DNA of 64,000 nucleotides from Scenedesmus sp. ARA3 (lineage: Eukaryota > Chlorophyta > Chlorophyceae > Sphaeropleales > Scenedesmaceae), in NCBI GenBank assembly GCA_004335835.1, contig RWJK01000504.1, positions 362 to 64,361 on the forward strand, read 5' to 3'. Each line of letters starts with the position of its first letter. The stretch's first letter is position 1. The notes beneath the pieces were generated by a model. That model was not told the origin of the DNA and made no database searches. It worked only from the letters and a program-made list of their open reading frames with translations. Position numbers and translations under genes: made by a program. Positions 24,697-37,600 of the stretch are shown here, one piece after another.

Positions 24697-26195
24697 TTAC
24701 CGTGCATTCAGCGGGGAGGTGGGGCAAGCAGCACCGCCTGCACCTGGGCTGCATGCCATTGCAGCCAAGCCATATGCATCAGCAGCTGACATGCTGCCAC
24801 CAGCAACGCCAGCATTGCAAGCCATCTGCTGCATTGCTGCTGCCTGCTGCTGCTGCACAGCAATCGCCACAGCTACCTGCTGCACCTGCTGCTGCACCTG
24901 CTGCTGCATCAGCATCACCTCTACGTCCTCCTGCTGCTGCTGCTGCTGCTGAGCTGCTTGCATGTGCTGCTGCCAGCTGGTAGACACCAGCGCTGGAGGC
25001 AGCGCCTCATATGTAGCTGCAGAGGACTCTGAAATAGGCTGCAACCGGCCGAGATCAGACAGTATGCTGTGGCTACGAGTCATGCCGCCACCTCCGGTAC
25101 CTCCCCCAAGCTGCATTGGACTGGAGGCAGCGGCAGCAGCAGCATCTGCAGCCGCCGCCATGACACCAGCATACGCCGCTGCTGCTGCTGCCGCCGGGCT
25201 CATCTGCTGCAGCGCCTGGGGCGACAGTGTGCCATTGCCGCTGTTTGCTGCTGCCATTGCTGCTGCTGCTGCATCCCAGCTACCACTGCCAGATCGAAGC
25301 ATCTGGCCACTGCTGCTCTGCTGCAGCAGCGCTAGCCCTGGGCTGCTTGCTCTGTACATGGGCGGGGAGGACAGCAGAGCAGCATTCCCTAGCTGCGCCT
25401 GCTCTGCTGCTGCCGCTGCTGCACTGCCGCTCATCACCCTGTATAGGTCAGCCTGCAAGCTTGACTGTGCTGCTGCTGCTGCTGCCATTGGGCTTCCCGG
25501 CATGCCTGATCCAGCAGCAGAGAACGGCGACACCTGCTGCTGCTGCATTGCAGCGTAGTGCAGCTGCAGCTGCTGCTCAGCTGCTGCAGCAAAGCTATCA
25601 TCCCCTGCAGGTGCCAATGCATGAGGGGGTGGCGAGGTGCCATTCATATCACCTCCCCACAGCATGTTCTGCTGCTGCTGCTGCTGCGCCTGCAGGAGCT
25701 GCAGTTGCAGTGCAGGGTGCAGCAGCGATGGCGCGCTGCAAGCCCGCAGCACCGGCCGCCGCATCGCATTGATGCGCTTGCCACACACCTGCTGCTGCTG
25801 CTGCTGCTGTTGCTGCTGCATCTGCTGCTGCTGCTGCTGCTGCTGCGCCTGGAGGTGCGCCTGCTGCTGCTGTGCTTGCATATGCGCCTGCTTTTGTGCG
25901 TGGTGAGCCTGCATCTGCTGCTGCACCAGCCCCGCATTCAGCAGGTTTGCAACAGAGCCAGGGCTTGACAGCACATCTGCAAGCTCCTGCAAGTGCAATC
26001 CTGCAGGGCTGGCAGCAGCAGAGCCGGAGCCCTCTAGGGACCCCCCAGCTGGCCTGCTGTTGCTGCTGCCGCCACAGCCGAGGCCATTCACGCCGCTGCT
26101 GTGTGCTGCTGCAGTGTTGTATGTGCTCCCCGGCAGCAGCACCTGCAGCTGCTGCTGCTGGTTCAGCGAGCCCTGCTGCTGCTGGTTCAGCGAGC

Positions 26196-26287
<92 letters not shown>

Positions 26288-29200
26288 GCATCTGCTGCTG
26301 CTGGTGGGCTTGCAGGAGACGGGGAGGCTGCGCTGCTGCGGTGAACAGCAGCAGCAGCTGCTGCATGCTGCAGGCGGTCCACATCAGCTGCCATCATCAC
26401 CCCTGCAACCTGCTGCTGCTGCCAATGCAGGTCGAAATGCTGGTGCTGCTGCTGCTGCAGATCCAAGTGCTGCACCTGAGGAGGCAGCACCAGCGGCAGC
26501 GACAGCTGCTGCACCAGCCTAGTGCTGCTGCTGTTGTTGTTGTTTGGCCCGGAGAGAGTGCCCTGGCTGTTGACTCGCTTCAAAGGCGATTCAAACTGAT
26601 GAGTCATCACCTGCTTCAGCACAGGCGAGCAAGGGCTGTACTTAGCACCTGTCATGCGGCCGCTGCCACTTGCAGGATTGCCGAGCGCTGCACCTAGCCC
26701 GCCGCTGCTGCCGCTGCCACATGAGCAGCTGCAAGGAATCTGGCTAGCGAACCCACCATACACTTGCTGCTGCTGCGGCTGCTGCTGCTGGCCAAGCACA
26801 GGCGACAGCGTGGAGCAAGCGCCAGCCATACTGCTGCACGCTCCCAGCCGTGACATCGGCTTGGGGCTTGCATTTGGCGACACAAACTGGTTCATGCCAT
26901 GGCCATGCAGCTGGCAGTGTGCTGCTGCTGCTGCAGCTGCTGCTGCTGCCCCTGCAGGTGGTAGGCCTGGACCACCCACACCACCACCACCAGCAGCTGC
27001 AGCTCCTGCATTCACCGACTGCACCTGCTGCTGCCGGAGGTACTGCTGCATCAGCTGCTGCGAGAGCTGCCCACTGCAGGATGTCCCAGCAGCAGCGCCA
27101 ATCACTGCTGCATCTGCTGCTCCTGCCGAGCTACTCGGGCTCAGCTGCTGCTGGCCCAGAGCAGCAAGTGTCATTGCAAGGTCAGTATCTGGCTCAGGAG
27201 TGCAGCGCTTGCTGCTGCCGCCAGCTTTGCTGCCGCTGCTGCCGCTGCTGCCACCATTCAGCCGAGATGCAGCCAGGGATCGGCGTGTGGGCGATCCCGG
27301 CAGCAGCTGCTGCTGCTGGATGCCCGGCAATCCTGCAAGCAAGTTGCTCAGGCTGCCTTGCCCTGCTGCTACTGCTGAACCCCCTCCTGCTGCTGCCATT
27401 CCTGCAAACATCTGCATGCTATTCAGCTCATGCTGCAAGCTTCCCTGGTGTGCCAAGCTACTCAGGTGCTGCATGCTGGCTTGCTTCTGCATCTGCAGCT
27501 GCGGCAGGTAGCCTGCAGCTGCTGCCGCCGCTGCTGCTGCTGCAGCGCTGGGTGAGTTAGTGCCTTGTGAGCTGGTTCGGGGTGTGTCTGAGCCCCCGAG
27601 GTCTAGCAGCAGGCCCGGCACGTGCAGGGAGAGTGTTTCTCCGTTTGCGTGCCAGTGGATGTGGCCGTGGGGCACTTGTGGCTGGTGCTGGTGGCTGGCC
27701 ATGGCTGCTAGTGAGCCCAGGCCTGCAAAGCAAGGGGAATCATAACACAAAGATGAGTTTGTTGGGTGACAAGAAGAGGACAAAGGGTGCACTTGTGGCT
27801 GGTGCTGGTGGCTGGCCATGGCTGCCAGGGAGCCCAGGCCTGCAAAGCAAGGGGAATGACAAAGATGAGTTTGTTGGGTGACAAGAAGAGGACAGAGGGT
27901 GCACTTGTGGCTGGTGCTGGTGGCTGGCCATGGCTGCTAGGGAGCTCAGGCCTGCAAAATAACAAAAGCAAGATAACAAATTGGTCAGACAATGCCAGGG
28001 AAAGACGCTGTGACAGGTGATGCATATGCACAAGGTGTCATGCACGTGGTGGGGAGCCCTGCTTTGGATGAGGCACACAACACAAATGCAAAGGATGGGT
28101 TGTTGCACAGGCGCAATGTTGAGTAACACACATTTGTGCTCCAAAAACCACCGCCAGCAGCCTCGCACAACTGATAGCAGGTTGCTACAACGCTTCTAAT
28201 GATGTATGAAAACGCGGCAATGCAGCAAGCTGCTGCACTCACCAGCCACGTTGCGTGAAGAGAAGCAGCGCGGCATGCCGGTCCTCTTTGCAGTCTTCTT
28301 CACTCGAGGCGGCCCGCCAGCAGCACCCCCAGCCATGGCAGCAGCAGCAGCACCCGCAGCAGCTGCGCTATAATCCACACCACCCCCATATGCCAGTTGC
28401 TCCGGTGACACTAGGCCTGCCAGGTAGTTTGCTGCTGCAGCTGCTGCTGCTGATGGCGGCATTGCGCCGCCTGCTGCTGCGGCTGCAGCAGCGGCGGCTG
28501 CTACTGCTGCATTCAGCGAGCCAGATGCTGCAGGCGATGCAATGCCTCCCCGAGTTGATCCAGGAGGAGCAGATAGGGCAGGAGCAAGGCCGCCAGATGG
28601 CAGCACCTCTGCTGCTGCTGCTGCATCGGCGTGCTGCATCCGCAGCGCATGATCGCTGCCTGCCGCCTCAACCTGCTGCTGCTGCTGCTGCTGCTGCAGG
28701 CCGCTGCTGGCTGCTGCTGCTGGCGCTGCTGCCGGCATCATCAGCTGCCGCTCCGGCTGATGCACTTGGAGGTAGGCCAGCACCTGACCCTCCATGCCCG
28801 CACGCCTGCAGCAGACAACATCAAGCAGCAAGCAAACAGAACGCAGCAGGGCACAAATCAGTTTAGTGAACGAGAGAGGGAGCTGCAGGTAGGCCAGCAC
28901 CTGACCCTCCATGCCCGCGCGCCTGCAGCAGACAACATCAAGCAGCAAGCAAACAGAACGCAGCAGGGCACAAATCAGTTTAGCGAACGAGAGAGGGAGC
29001 TGCAGGTAGGCCAGCACCTGACCCTCCATGCCCGCGCGCCTGCAAGGCAAGGATACACCAAGCAGCATGCAGCAGAACATCAGTCAGCTGATAATCATTA
29101 GCTGAAGTCCCTGTTCAGCAGAGGGCATCCAGTAATGCGCCGCAGGCTGCTACCATTAAACCAAAGAGCACATCGGCATGCAAGCCTCACCTTGCATGCT

Positions 29201-32200
29201 CCAAGATCCAGGGGTGTGCCATGAGTGCTGCCAGGCTGCTGCGCTGCGCCGCAGGCTTGACCAGTGCGTCGCTGATGAAGGCAGCCAGCCCCGGTGACAT
29301 GAACTCGGGGAAGCTGGGGGCACTGCCACGGATGGCGCGGATGGTCTCATCCCGCGTGGACTGCACGCGGCAAGAATGGGGCGAAGCAGCAGCAGCAACA
29401 AACAGCACGTGAGGCATTTAGTGTTGGAGCTGTCGCAAACGGATGGTCTCGCCGCACGGAGGCTGCGCTCACATTAGCTGCTGTATGAGCCCACCATGCA
29501 AAAGGGTGGTCGCCCCTGCCGGCTGAGATGCCACTCAACAGTCCCAGAAACACGCCTAAAAGCCCTCCCTGCCAAGAGTTGCGCTCACCATGACAGAGGG
29601 CGGCCGGCCCGCCAGCTCGTAGCGCATCACACGCCCAGGCGTCAAATGCCATGCCAACGCTGCCCCCAACCCCACCCTCCTGTGAAAGTAAAGACGTCTG
29701 CACACTCACCATGCCGAAGGGTGGCCGGCCCACTGCCAGCTCGTAGGCCAGCACGCCCAGCGCCCATGCGTCCACTGCCGGGGTGTACCACAGCTCGCTG
29801 CGCTCCTTGTTGTCACTGGGCAGGTGCTTGTCGGGGCACACCAGCACCTGCAATCGATCAATGTGCGAGGCATAGTGACGAACAAGACAAGGCAGTGCGC
29901 ACCAGCAGGCCAAGCCAAGCGCTGCAATGCGGATGCATGCCTCGCGCTATCAAAGCAATCACCCTGCCAGCTAAGTTGCAAACGCTTCTCTTGTCATCAA
30001 CCACCAGGTAGGCACAGCACGGGCAAATGTCCCTCATCAACCAGACAGAACAGAACAAAAACATGGCACAGGCACAACGATCTGGGCTGTTATAACACAA
30101 CAATAACGCGGCCGCACCTCAGGAGCCATGTAGTCCAGTGTTCCGAGGCGCGTCACAGGCCGCTCCATGACGTGGTTCACAGCAAGCCCAAAGTCTGCGG
30201 CAGCAGCAGCAGCAGCAGCAACATCGAAAGGGTCAGGCACACAGTGCGCTGGTTCTACAGTGGTCAACAGTTCCAGGCCAAACTGCCGCAGGTATGCTGG
30301 TGACTGTGCAAGCCAACTCGCCCATTGTCACGACACACCGGAAATATCCTTGCTGCTGTTCTACAGCATCCATCGCAGGTATGTAAACAGCGCCCCAGCC
30401 AACAAACCCTGCCACGCCACCTCCCTTGCCCCCAACCCACCTGCCAGCTTCAGCACCCGCCCCGCGGCAAACAGGGTGTTCTCTGGCTTGATGTCTCTGT
30501 GGATGAAGCCCGCGCTGTGCATGGCCAGCAGCGCACTCATCATGGGCAGCAGCACGCTGGTCACCAGCTGCGCCTCAGGCATGCGGCCCAGCGTGCGCTT
30601 CATCTCGTCAAACAAGTCGCCCTGCGGAATGTAACAATGTAACACCTTAGGTAAATCAACACCACAGAGAGGTTGTCATGTGACAAAGGCAGCGCGGTAC
30701 AGGCATGCGGCCCAGCTTGCGCTTCACCTCGCCAAACAGGCCATCCTGCTCAGCGGTTCTGCAAAGTGCTATGTTTGATGTAAGGCTGTACTCATAACAT
30801 ACAGCTCCAACACAGCAACGGATCACAGGGCTGCTAGCGCTGCTTCTGCTGCTGCTGCCTCACAACTGCTGCAAGCCTGCATTGTGGGTGCATGTCTGCG
30901 CAAGGGCAAGTCTGCTAGGGCAAGCAGCGCTGGCGCTCACCCCCTCCGCAAACTCCTGCAGCAGGTGCACCTTGTCGTTGTCCTCAAAGGCGGCGTACTG
31001 CGCAGCAGCAGCAGCAGGAGCAGCAGCACCAGCACCAGCATCTTAGCACAATGGGCGATGCACGGCCGTCTTTCGTCAGCATTGGTCCGTGCTCAGCAGC
31101 AGACCCTGACCACCCAGCAAACCCTGCTGAAACTAAACCTCACCAGCGAAATTACGTTGGGGGTCCCAGCTGCGCGTGGATGCTGACCCTTTCCAAAGCC
31201 CTCAAACCCTGCAGAACCCAAACAAGCAGCAAAACCCTCCCTCACCAGCGCGATCACGTTGGGGTGGTCCAGCTGCGCATGGATGCTGATCTCTCTCGCC
31301 ACCTGGCAGCGGTTCAGCGGGCTCAGCTTGCGCTTCTTGTAGGTCTTGATGGCCAGCGGCGCGCTTGTTTTCTTGCAGAAGGCGTACCACACAGTGGAGG
31401 CGTTGCCGGTGCCGATCTCCTTGACAAGCACAAAGTCGCGCACCGCCCTGGCGAGGAAAGTTGAGATTGAAATATTTACAGAAGAGATCCTTGCTGTGAG
31501 TAGCTGCGCTTGCTTACACTGTCGCTGCTGCTGCTGCTGCTGCTGCTGGTGGTGCCATACGCTGCTGCACGCTGCTTGCAATAGCCACCTGCACACGCGG
31601 TCAAGAATGACGCCACTGCTGACTACGCCACTTGAACCCTTGCCCCACTGCTAAACTAACAAACGCAGCCTTTGCTGCATGTTGCTGCCTCTGCTGCTGC
31701 TGCTGCTGCTGCCCCTGCTGCTGCCCTCACCATTCCGTGCGCAGCCGCATGTTGTAGGGGCACCGATCAGTCACTGCCAGCACGCGCGTCACGCCCCTGT
31801 GAGACAAACGACAGAACGACGCACAGCACATACGCAGCAACTCAGCTGCAAGCTCCAGTGCTGCTGCTGCTGCAGCTTCCCGCACAACTGCTTGGCAGAT
31901 GGATTGGCAGCCGAGCATGCTGCTGCTCTGTAGCCTGCCCTGCTCAGCCGCTGGGTGAAGGTGCACAGCTGGCAGTTGGTAGCACCTGGCAGCCTGCGCC
32001 ACATGCTGTTGCAACCATTTTAAGATACTCGAGCATTCTGCAGCTCCTCTGCTTGATCAGGCTTTTCGCACCCTGTGCGCTGCAGATTGCATCACTCCGT
32101 GCTGAAAACTGGCGCTGCTTGCTGTGCTGCTGCGGGAACTCACGGAGGCAGGAAGTCGCATTTGAGCGACTCTGGCACCCAAATGCCTGTCGGGTACGGC

Positions 32201-32207
32201 TCCACGC
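24697..32207 (-). CDS. Aurora-like Ser/Thr protein kinase with long polyQ tail (5' end unresolved)
   Basis: Ten exons join in phase: 32207-32144, 31796-31731, 31447-31246, 30997-30941, 30621-30441, 30194-30118, 29847-29710, 29360-29191, 29039-28243 and 27722-24697, giving at least 1591 residues. Kinase motifs are glycine loop EIGTGNASTVW, Lys in LAIKTYKK, helix-C REISIH, HRDIKPEN, DFGLAV, GTLDYMAPE and the terminal HPWI. Together they place it near Aurora kinases, perhaps the same broad group as the Chlamydomonas Aurora-like kinase CALK (from memory). The C-terminal 1,270 or so residues are Ala/Gln/Ser-rich with thirty consecutive CAG-encoded glutamines. The stop TAA at 24697 overlaps a good donor (CG/gtaagc), so a further exon is possible. 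The first exon needs a phase-1 end, and I did not find it. Two acceptor regions are tandemly duplicated. Confidence 0.75.
26197..26286 (-). repeat. (CTG)30 tract encoding polyglutamine
   Basis: Thirty uninterrupted CTG units on the plus strand, read as thirty CAG glutamine codons in the kinase tail. Two copies of a short GSLNQQQQ unit adjoin it. Confidence 0.95.
27673..27960 (-). repeat. Three tandem copies across the acceptor of kinase exon 10
   Basis: Units start at 27673, 27790 and 27902 (offsets 117 and 112). Each holds the start of the last kinase exon (GLGSLAAMASHQ) plus the intron end with its TTTGCAG acceptor. The 117-bp step is in frame and stop-free, so an acceptor giving an exon start at 27839 would add 39 residues. 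The 112-bp step shifts the frame. Confidence 0.9.
28772..29041 (-). repeat. 117-bp tandem repeat (about 2.3 copies) at kinase exon 9 start
   Basis: Units start at 28772, 28889 and 29006, exactly 117 bp apart and almost identical. Each contains CTGCAG acceptor plus the exon head coding RRAGMEGQVLAYLQ. All three acceptors (exon starts 28805, 28922 and 29039) keep the same frame with no stop, so 0, 1 or 2 extra 39-residue units are possible. Confidence 0.95.
29586..29660 (-). repeat. Decayed copy of kinase exon 7 3' edge
   Basis: It matches 29707-29780 at a 121-bp offset (shared CACCATG and GGCCGGCCC), including the donor. A still weaker copy may lie near 29497. Confidence 0.7.
30700..30755 (-). 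repeat. Copy of kinase exon 5 start
   Basis: It matches 30575-30630 (GCGGCCCAGC, then GCGCTTCA) at a 124-bp offset. It lies upstream of the true exon start in the same intron and includes an AG-like acceptor. Confidence 0.75.
31138..31187 (-). repeat. Copy of kinase exon 3 3' edge with donor
   Basis: It matches 31243-31297 (CTCACCAGCG, TTACGTTGGGG against TCACGTTGGGG, CATGGATGCTGA). It is placed in the following intron about 110 bp from the real donor. Confidence 0.85.
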
Positions 32208-34663
32208 CTACACATAATTTAAAACACATACATAATAAATATGCAGCAAGCAAAGCGCTGCTTAGAGCTTGAGTGACCTGCTATTGCTGTGCAGCAAAAA
32301 CCGCCAGAGCCATGCTACAGCTGCCTGCAGGACACTGGCTGTGTGTATGCATGCAATTGCTGCTGTGCTTGTTGCTGCAGGTGCACAAATTGAAGTTTGC
32401 GGCACTGACAGCACAACTGTTGAAGGCTGATGTGTACAGTTTTGGGTCTGTAACTGGACCTGGCAGCAGTAGCAGCAGCAGCAGCTGTGGCTGCACCTGC
32501 CAGCACAGCAGCAGCAATTGCTTCCCCCGCACCTCCTTGCTGGTACCCTGCATCACACGGTGATGCCTGCCAGGGGCTTGTGATGCTCCTGTGCCATGCA
32601 ATAACGGAAGATCAGGCCAGAGTGCCGAGAGCTGACTGATGTAAGCAGAACGCCAGCAGAAGGCCAGCAGGCAGCACTGGCCCTGCTGCTGGAGTACCCC
32701 CAAAAGTCAAGCTTATGATGTTCAATACATACCCGAATGCCGATGCCGCGGAATAGCTCTCAAAGCGACTGGCAGCTGCGACGCAAGCCATCTCGCCAGG
32801 CCCTCCACCAGCTGGCCACACAGTTAAATTCCTGCTGACCCTACTTTAATTCATCTGCTTGTGTTATGATTTGGTAACTGCCTTCCCTTGCAGAGAAGAA
32901 AACGCCACTTCAGAACAGCAACAGCTGTCGTCCCAATGATGTTTGCTCGGCTTGGCCCTAGTGATTAGTTTGACTTTCGTACAAGATAACCACAACCAAT
33001 GCGGCGAACTAGGACCACTCTGCTTGATATGTCATGTTCGCACAGGGACCCTCGAGATCGGACCGCAATGCCGGTTTCACCGTCAGAATATACTTGATCA
33101 TGATTAAGAAATTACTGTCATTTATCAGACGAGAAATTGCGTGTTACACTATGCACTCTCCTCGGCAGGGGACAGAAGCATCTGAACCTTCAAAATGTGG
33201 CTGACCTGATTGACTAAGTCCTTGTGCGAGCGTATATGCTTTAATGTTTCAAACACACATGGTGTCGATGACTGACGCACTCACCACCAAACAACTGAGG
33301 TACTGCTACCAGATGTCTGTCCAAGGACAGCCACAACAAGCTCCGCACCTCCACCGTTCTCTGAGCTATGTGAGAACACCAGCCGCCTGTACTTCAAAGC
33401 ACAACATGTTCAGCTGCCTTACTGTCATGCATCGTACGTGCTCAACAACAGCACTGCAGCAGGGCTGCCCTCAGCGCAGCAGTGCTGCGTGACACACTTT
33501 TTACTGAGCAATGCACGCACTCACAAGCATTTCCAGGGCCCACCGCTGAAGCCTACGCAAGCATTTCAAAACATGATGCTGGCTGGCACAGTGGACATGT
33601 GATTGATGCCAGAAGGCTTCTGGCAGAAGCCAGACTATGAGACCCCGTCTCTCTGGTCTCTCAAGCACCTGCCATCTGCAGTTGCATGACAACTAGGTCC
33701 CCTGCATCCTACCTAACAAGCCAAATACGCTGCACCATACCAGGGACAGTCCCAGCAACAGCTGCACCAGGCAGCAGCAGGAAGCCACTTATTTTACGCA
33801 CAGCAACAAGCGGCTGTACACACAACATGCATGACAACATTGTGGCAGTCGACACCTCGCCCACACCCAGCGCCAATCTAGCTTCCAACGTTCAAACCCG
33901 CTGCTGTTCAATATGCTCTGTGTGATGACTTGTGCCACTGTCAACCCCGCCCCCCTGCCTGACACGGCGCCTCTCTGCGGTGACTGCCTGCCAGTGACAC
34001 CAGTCACGTGCTGACAAGGCAGTGCCTGCTGCAACAGAAGCCCCACTTATTTCCAGCCAAGTTGACAACAGGCACACCTTGCTCAGCCCTGATAGCAACT
34101 GACGCGTCCAATCGGAAGCCGACAACACCAACCAATGGAACCAGCGTTGCATGCATGGCATTGCTGCAGCAACAGCTATGGCTTTGAATGGCAGCCTGAT
34201 GATGGGTTTGACGGTGCCTGCAGGCTGTTTTGCAAGTCGCAGACAACCATTTATGCTGGCAGGCGACCTGGCCAGACGATGCAGGAAAGCAGCTGGCGTG
34301 CAGCTGCACAGAGCCTATATAGCGAGCAACAGTAATGCAGTTGTAAGGGGCAGTAGCTGCAACCCCTGTATCCTGAGTATGCGATGAACAAAGCACAGAC
34401 ACTGCTGGCGTGCACAGTGCACGTGCAGGCAGCTGCATGCCTGAGAGCAAGCCAACAACAACAGTCAATCCCATACGACCTGCAGCATAGTCTGCAGCTG
34501 ACAACACAACTCCCTCAACACTGTGATACCACCCATACCACAACCCTTTCACAACATGCGTCACAGCCCTTGCTGCTGCAAGGCACAGCTGCAATCCGCT
34601 GCACACACCAACCGCACACAAGCACAAGGGAACAGCCTCTCATGCACAACCAGCCACATACTG
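32208..34663. other. Region holding the unresolved kinase 5' end
   Basis: A candidate first exon at 32791-32734 (MACVAAASRFESYSAASAFG, then GTATGT) looks good, but its phase does not fit the exon at 32207. No other coding exon is supported from 33.0 to 34.6 kb. This stretch is also the 3' flank of DGAT1. Confidence 0.35.
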
Positions 34664-37600
34664 CTACTGCACGGCTGCTGCTGTTCCATTGAAGCCCTGC
34701 CCAGCCAGGGACCCCACTGCAGCGCTTGCAGCAGCACCTGCGCCCGCTGCTGCTGCCTTTGCCAGTCCTTGTACTCCCATGTGGGCCAGCACATAGTCAT
34801 GGTAGTACAGAATCAGGCACATGGGTTGCCCAAGCACGCAGAAAGAGGCCCAGAAAATCATGTTGCCCAATGTGTCGCTTTTCAGCCGCTTGCGCATCAT
34901 CTCTGTGAGGCTCACCAGTGGCACCTGACGGGGCGGGGCGTTACGTAACATGTTGTAACGTTTGGGGGAACGGCAGGAGGCGGCGCGGCAGGGGCAGCAG
35001 GGGCGGGGGCAGGTAGTTGTGAGAAAATTGCGGCTGAATACATTATGTTGTTTGCTGACGTGGCTGTGCCGCAGCAGCAGCAAGATGTGTGACAGTGCTG
35101 CAGCCATGTCAACTTTGCTGTACCACCCTGTTATCATCATGGCTATCATCACATGATTGATTTCTCTATTTTCATTTTCTCAGTCATGAAACGACTCTGA
35201 GAGCTTAACTGGACGAGCCCCGCAGCATGCAAACACTCACGCTGCTGCTGTGGTGTATTACTTAGAAACATCACCGCCACTACCATTGAAGCATTATCTT
35301 CCATGCTGGCAACCCACCTGGAAGAGCATGCCCCAGAAGGCCCAGCCGCGCAGCATGCAACAGCTCACCCTGTTTTCATCATAATCATAATCACTAGTAC
35401 TACTACAATGTCCATCTCGTTGAAAACCCTGGAACCTCACCTGGAAGAGCATGCCCCAGAAGGCCCAGCCGCGCAGCATGCGCAGCGGCACCGCCACCGC
35501 CAGCTCGTGCATGACCGCGGACAGCCCAAACACCAGCAGCATGGCAGGGAACTTGCCCACGCGGCGCCGCATGAGCGGGAAGAACACGCTGCGCAGCATC
35601 CACTGCCAAGTGGAAAAATGTGAAGAAAAATGTGAAATGAGAAGATTAATGTGAAGAAACAAGGTGAATGACGGAATGACGGATTGCAAGCAGCCAAGGA
35701 GCACATTGAATTGTACATCTCAGGTGCGCATGAGCAGGAGGCACATGCTGCTGCGCCGCATCCACTGCAGCGCAATGTTTTTGATGCGTGCAGCAAGAGG
35801 CAGAGATACATCAGTGGCGAAAGAACTGTTGGCGAAACTAGGAGCCTTGCCGTTAGACAAACTGCTTATCAAGCCTGCAACATAAGCTGCTCTGGCTGAG
35901 CACTCCCCCCCCCCAACTGTGATGTATGCACATGCACAGCAAGCTGCTCGCTCGCACCTTGTGCACAGGGATGTTCCACAGCCGCCAGTAGTCACCTAGG
36001 GTGGCCGCATTCCACCACTCCTGCACGACGCGGCAGCAGCACAGCACAGCCGCGGCGTTGCACACGCAGCAATGAGGGCGTAAGCTGCAACCCATGCACA
36101 GCATCCATGGTATACAGGCGCTAAGGATGCCACAGCAGCTGGTGTGATGCATACTGAAGATTGAAGCAAAGCATAGCACAATTTTTTTGGTGCAAAGCCA
36201 CAAAAGGCTAGCCCCCAGCGCACCTTGTAGAAGAGCCTGTCCCCAAACATCAGCAGCTCGCCGAGTATGTTCAGCCACAGGTGGATCCACCGGCTTACAC
36301 ATTACCAACCAGTCAACCCCAGCTCATAAACCCTGCAATCCCGTGAACCCTTCTAAGACACCTTCATACCTTGTAGAAGAGCCGGTCACCAAACATCAGC
36401 AGCTCCCCGAGTATGTTCAGCCACAGGTGGAAGACCAGGTAGAACATTACTAACCAGTCTACCCCAGCTCGTAAACCCTGCAATCCCGTGAACCCTTCTA
36501 TCGCACCCTCATACCTTGTAGAAGAGCCGGTCACCGAACATCAGCAGCTCGCCCAAGATGTTGAGCCAAAGGTGGAACACCAGGTAGAACATGACCAGCC
36601 AATGTGCCACATTTGGCACTGACAGCCGCAGCAGCCGCTCCGTGAATCGCAGCAGGTTGGTCTCGTGCAGCGGCATCAGGCTGCTCTGCATCAGCGGCAG
36701 CAGGAACTGCACCTGCAGGACAAAGGCAATACAGAGAGATAGAGCGGTGAGCTGCAGTGGTGACAGCTTAGGTGCAGCGCAGCAAGTGCTTGTGTAGAGG
36801 CTGCTCTGCATCAGCGGCAGCAGGAATTGCACCTGCAGCACAACAAGAGAGAAATACAGGGGCAAGTTGCAGAGGCAGCTGTTGTTGGGGTGCGACAGGT
36901 TGATCTCAGGTAGCAGCATGCAGCGGTGCAGCAGTGGCAGCAGCAACAGCACCTTCGGCTGGAACCAAAAGCCCGGCACTAGAGAGAAGGATTTCTAGCC
37001 GCAACTGTTGAGGTCCAGCACAGACATTTGCGCAGCACACATAAAGCATAGTCCCCGTGGGCAACCCAGTACCCTGTTGCACCGCGGCCTGCCACCACTT
37101 GCATGAACCCCACAGACTGCAGACTCTGCTCACTCCAACGCCAACACAGGCCACCACTGTTCAACTGCTCTACCCAACACCGACCACGCAAACGCAAGAT
37201 TAAACAAGCATCCTGTCCATGCCAGCCCCCGCCCACCTGCATGAAGCTCATGAGCAGCAGCGTGCCCAGCAGCAGCAGCACCCAGCGCCGCAGCAGCCGC
37301 AGCCGCCGCCGCTTCATCCTCGGGAAGTTCAGCTGGTACGTCAGCGTGGGAGCCAGCATGTAGTACGCCACGTCAGCAGCGCTGAGGTTTTGCGGGTAGG
37401 CGATAAACCCTGAGGCCGAGCCAAACCCTGACTCGCTGCCGCCCTGGTGGTTTTGGGTGTTGAGCCCCGCCGCAGCGATGGATGCGAACGGTGTGTCGGT
37501 TGCGGCGGTGGCTGGTGCGTCTGCGAGTGCTGCTGCCACTGCCGGGTTGTCGTGCGGCGCTGCTGCTGCTGCTGCTGCTGTATCGCTGGCTGCCCTGCTT

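Noticed and set aside
26101..26697. Plus-strand polyleucine/polyalanine frames
   Set aside because: Antisense shadow of the (CAG)30 and neighbouring Gln/Ala codons in the kinase tail.
32734..32791. First exon of the kinase (MACVAAASRFESYSAASAFG)
   Set aside because: Its donor leaves phase 2 or 0, whereas the exon at 32207 needs phase 1. Kept only as a note.
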